The translations under genes were made by a program, and so were the position numbers. Below are positions 47,205 to 49,444 of a DNA stretch of 49,444 bases, one piece after another (position 1 is the first letter of the stretch; each line of letters starts with the position of its first letter). Location of the stretch: NCBI GenBank assembly GCA_019115705.1, contig DXDB01000200.1, forward strand, positions 1 to 49,444, written 5' to 3'. The notes below the pieces were generated by a model. The model saw nothing but the letters and a program-made list of their open reading frames with translations, was not told the DNA's origin and made no database searches. Source of the stretch: Candidatus Tetragenococcus pullicola. GTDB taxonomy: Bacteria; Bacillota; Bacilli; Lactobacillales; Enterococcaceae.

Positions 47205-48278
47205 TTAGTTTGATGCGGATGTTGAATCGGTTGTGCTGATTGTTTCTGAAGTAACTGTTGAAGACGATGATGTCTTGCTGGACTGTTCTTTAGAAGACTG
47301 TTCTGTCGATTCATTTGTTTGAGAATTTTCTTCATAAACCGGCACTACTTTTATTTTCACCACTGAAGGATCTGCAATCAATGGCTCATCAACAGGAACC
47401 TCTTTTTCAATCGTACTTTCTTCTGTGATATCTGTAACATCAATAGGTATCATAATCGTATCAAGTAAATCTAATTGTTCTTGTGCCCCACTAATTGTAG
47501 CATGACTTTGTTCAAATTGGAATTCAAAATGAGAAATTCCCTGAGCAGGTGTTCCTTGTTCTTCAATAGCCAAACCAACATCTTTTTGTGGAGAATTGAC
47601 TAAAACTTGTGCCTCTACATTTTCAGGATCGATTTCTGCTGGAAGGACTTCTCCTTTTTCATTTACTGCATATACAGGGACCGTTTGTTGGGTACTTTCA
47701 TTTATCTCACCCACTGACTGCAACGGGGCAATAACTTTTGCAATCTCTTTGACTGTTTGATCTCCTGTTGTCACTTGTACCGTCTCTGGATCTAACGCTG
47801 TCTTTGAAATTGAAGTACCGTTTGGCAGTTCTTTTTGAGAAAAATTAACTTCTACAGGAAATGACTGAGTCACTTTATTTTCAATCGTCACCGTAAAAAC
47901 GTGAGGGTCAACTGTTGCTGAAACACTGTTGCTTAAATTTTCAACTTTCAAAGGGACATCATGCGTTCCTGTTCCCAACTCACTTAAATCAGCTACCACT
48001 TTAAATTTTCTGGTTTCACTATTCGCTTCTGCATTCAGCTGTATTCGATTGATACTTTCAAGCTTCACTGTAACAGTTGCTTCATACCCTTGAATAAAAT
48101 AATCGTTAGAATTGTAAACAATTGTTACGGGCACTTCTTCAACTGTCTCTTCATAAGCTTCTGAAGAGAAAGGAGCGCTTTGTCTTTTTGTACCATTTGC
48201 ATTAAAAAATAAGACTAAACTAAATAATAAAGCAATAAAAAGATTGACAAGTTCACGTTTTTGCTTTAATTTTTTCAT
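47205..48278 (-). CDS. cdaR: CdaR (YbbR-domain regulator of c-di-AMP synthase)
   Basis: A 357-residue extracytoplasmic regulator of CdaA. It has one N-terminal membrane helix (about 10-27, LVNLFIALLFSLVLFFNA), then about three YbbR domains (roughly 50-315) and a Ser/Thr-rich tail of about 35 residues. In Bacillus and Listeria CdaR modulates CdaA activity. It overlaps the cdaA end by four bases (ATGA) and is coupled to it. Confidence 0.92.
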   Translation of the reverse strand: MKKLKQKRELVNLFIALLFSLVLFFNANGTKRQSAPFSSEAYEETVEEVPVTIVYNSNDYFIQGYEATVTVKLESINRIQLNAEANSETRKFKVVADLSELGTGTHDVPLKVENLSNSVSATVDPHVFTVTIENKVTQSFPVEVNFSQKELPNGTSISKTALDPETVQVTTGDQTVKEIAKVIAPLQSVGEINESTQQTVPVYAVNEKGEVLPAEIDPENVEAQVLVNSPQKDVGLAIEEQGTPAQGISHFEFQFEQSHATISGAQEQLDLLDTIMIPIDVTDITEESTIEKEVPVDEPLIADPSVVKIKVVPVYEENSQTNESTEQSSKEQSSKTSSSSTVTSETISTTDSTSASN

Positions 48279-49168
48279 TCCTTGCCACCTCTATTTAATT
48301 TTTGCCATTCCTCACGTAAAGTTTGAATGAGGCTTTTCTTTTCTTTACTTTTATCCTCAGGAACAAGAGCTTCTCGCATCATTTCTAAATAGTCTTCTCT
48401 AGTAAGTTCTCTATACATTTGATTGTTTAAAGTAAAGGTAACCCCGCCAGTTTCTTCTGAAACAACAATTGTCAACGCATCACTGACTTCTGCAATCCCC
48501 ATTGCTGCTCGATGCCTTGTGCCGTATTCTTTAGGAATCAAGGAACTTTCTGACAGAGGTAAATAGGCACTTGAAACGACAATTTTTCCATTGCGAACAA
48601 TGACAGCCCCATCATGTAACGGTGTGTTCGGAATAAAGATATTAATTAATAACTCACCAGTAATTTCTGCATCAAGCCGGATACCTGTTTCAATATATTC
48701 TTCTAATCCTGTATTACGTTCGATCGTTATCAAGGCACCAATTTTCCGTTTCGACATATACTGAATCGCCTTGTCAAAAGCCTTAATCATTCCTTCGCCT
48801 TCATCAATTTCCTTTTTTGAAGCACTAAAGAAAGTAGCTCGTCCTAAGTGTTCCAAACCACGTCTGATTTCCGGTTGAAAGATCACGATGGCTGCAATTA
48901 CACCATAAGTAATTACCTGGTCCATTAACCAAGATAACGTATGAAGGCCGATAACTTCTGCTAAAACACGGACAACAACAAACATTGCCACACCTTTAAA
49001 AAGTTGAATTGCCTTTGTTCCTCGTAAGAGCTGGATTAATTTATAAATTAGATACCAAACTACAAGAATATCCAATATGTTGATAAAAAAAGATAAGGTC
49101 GTAATATTTGTCGAAAATAGTTGTCTCCAATAGTCTAATTGAAATAATTCAGTAAAATGAAATGTCAT
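48275..49168 (-). CDS. cdaA: Diadenylate cyclase CdaA (c-di-AMP synthase)
   Basis: Makes cyclic di-AMP from two ATP at the membrane. The 297-residue protein has three N-terminal membrane helices (about 25-45, 52-70 and 78-98) and a DAC domain (about 100-270) with the catalytic DGA at about 186-188 and RHR at about 218-220, plus GEL and the ISKEG-like GALITIER start. AAGGAAGG precedes the ATG, and an extended -10 promoter lies 38 bases further up. First gene of cdaA-cdaR-glmM. The c-di-AMP it makes could be read by the CbpB-type protein at 22 kb. Confidence 0.95.
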   Translation of the reverse strand: MTFHFTELFQLDYWRQLFSTNITTLSFFINILDILVVWYLIYKLIQLLRGTKAIQLFKGVAMFVVVRVLAEVIGLHTLSWLMDQVITYGVIAAIVIFQPEIRRGLEHLGRATFFSASKKEIDEGEGMIKAFDKAIQYMSKRKIGALITIERNTGLEEYIETGIRLDAEITGELLINIFIPNTPLHDGAVIVRNGKIVVSSAYLPLSESSLIPKEYGTRHRAAMGIAEVSDALTIVVSEETGGVTFTLNNQMYRELTREDYLEMMREALVPEDKSKEKKSLIQTLREEWQKLNRGGKE

Positions 49169-49205
49169 ATTCAGCCTTCCTTTGCTATAAGCGCTGTTTT
49201 CTTTA

Positions 49206-49214
49206 ATTATATCA
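49206..49214 (-). promoter_or_regulatory. cdaA promoter (extended -10)
   Basis: Minus strand TGATATAAT, a perfect extended -10 (TG-N-TATAAT), about 38 bases before the cdaA ATG. Confidence 0.65.
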
Positions 49215-49444
49215 TAACATTGTTTTAATATGATAAAAAGGAACCAATTTTATTTTTTTGAGAATTTTTTAAGGGATAAGTAAAAAATTTTCCTTTTTAG
49301 TAGATAGTGGTAAACTAAACTTATGAATGAGTGAACTAGGAAACTAACTCCAGTTTTCTTAAGAAATGAGTTATTTTGGATAAAAATTGGTGGTTTCCGG
49401 CTATTTGGTTTTTTAAGCTGTGAATTTAGTAATGAATCATCAAA
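49215..49444. other. Right-edge noncoding region
   Basis: About 230 bases to the window end hold no gene start I can support. A TAAACT-type -10 and a few hairpin-like repeats (for example GAAACT/AGTTTTC near 49339) suggest a leader of a rightward gene beyond the edge. Confidence 0.35.

Noticed and set aside
1-49444. CRISPR arrays, tRNA or rRNA genes, insertion sequences or prophage
   Set aside because: No regularly spaced repeats, transposase, integrase or phage genes are present, and no tRNA-like or rRNA-like sequence was recognised.

Overview
The window is ordinary chromosomal DNA from a low-GC Gram-positive bacterium, most likely a lactic acid bacterium of the Enterococcaceae (Enterococcus, Tetragenococcus or a relative). 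The reasons are the AT-rich sequence with strong AAGGAGG ribosome sites, RexA/RexB in place of canonical AddAB, LexA boxes of the CGAAC-N4-GTTYG type, FabT-like operators, a Phe T-box and a fused RNase PH-RdgB gene. The genus is inferred, not proven. There is no rRNA, tRNA, prophage, insertion sequence or CRISPR array. About 46 genes fill nearly all the sequence.

Layout. 1-5.2 kb: the end of a ypsA-like gene, then recU-pbp1A (DNA repair and cell wall), facing nth and dnaD, then perR. 5.3-9.5 kb: cysK, a GH73 autolysin and transketolase. 9.6-11.1 kb: the SOS locus, with ynzC, lexA and a 76-residue membrane protein whose promoter sits between two perfect LexA boxes. 11.1-18.3 kb: apt, recJ, a LapA-type membrane protein, an SDR enzyme, rnz, a glycine-zipper protein and obg. 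18.7-21.9 kb: a cyclophilin lipoprotein, a divergent fabZ-like/fabI pair sharing FabT-type operators, and an MscS channel. 22-25.3 kb: a CbpB/DarB-like c-di-AMP receptor, then murI, the rph-rdgB fusion and a YfcE-type phosphoesterase. 25.4-28.4 kb: a four-gene polar amino-acid ABC importer. 28.6-33.5 kb: trpS and the T-box controlled pheST. 33.5-41.2 kb: an HxlR regulator and rexAB. 41.3-45.7 kb: a less conserved stretch with a nitroreductase, two HdeD-type membrane proteins, two unrecognised proteins and a phospholipase-D family protein. 45.8-49.2 kb: cdaA-cdaR-glmM, linking c-di-AMP synthesis to wall precursor synthesis.

The genes share three themes: genome maintenance (RecU, Nth, DnaD, LexA, RecJ, RexAB), envelope building and stress (Pbp1A, autolysin, MurI, GlmM, MscS, HdeD pair, FabZ/FabI) and translation (PheST, TrpS, tRNase Z, Obg). 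The most interesting points are the doubly operated SOS membrane protein, the RNase PH half of the rdgB fusion that has lost its phosphate-binding arginines, the FabT-flanked fabZ/fabI pair with a non-canonical FabZ sequence, a palindrome over the c-di-AMP receptor promoter, a short unassigned ORF in the largest gap, and a high share of TTG starts. No clear new multi-gene system is visible.
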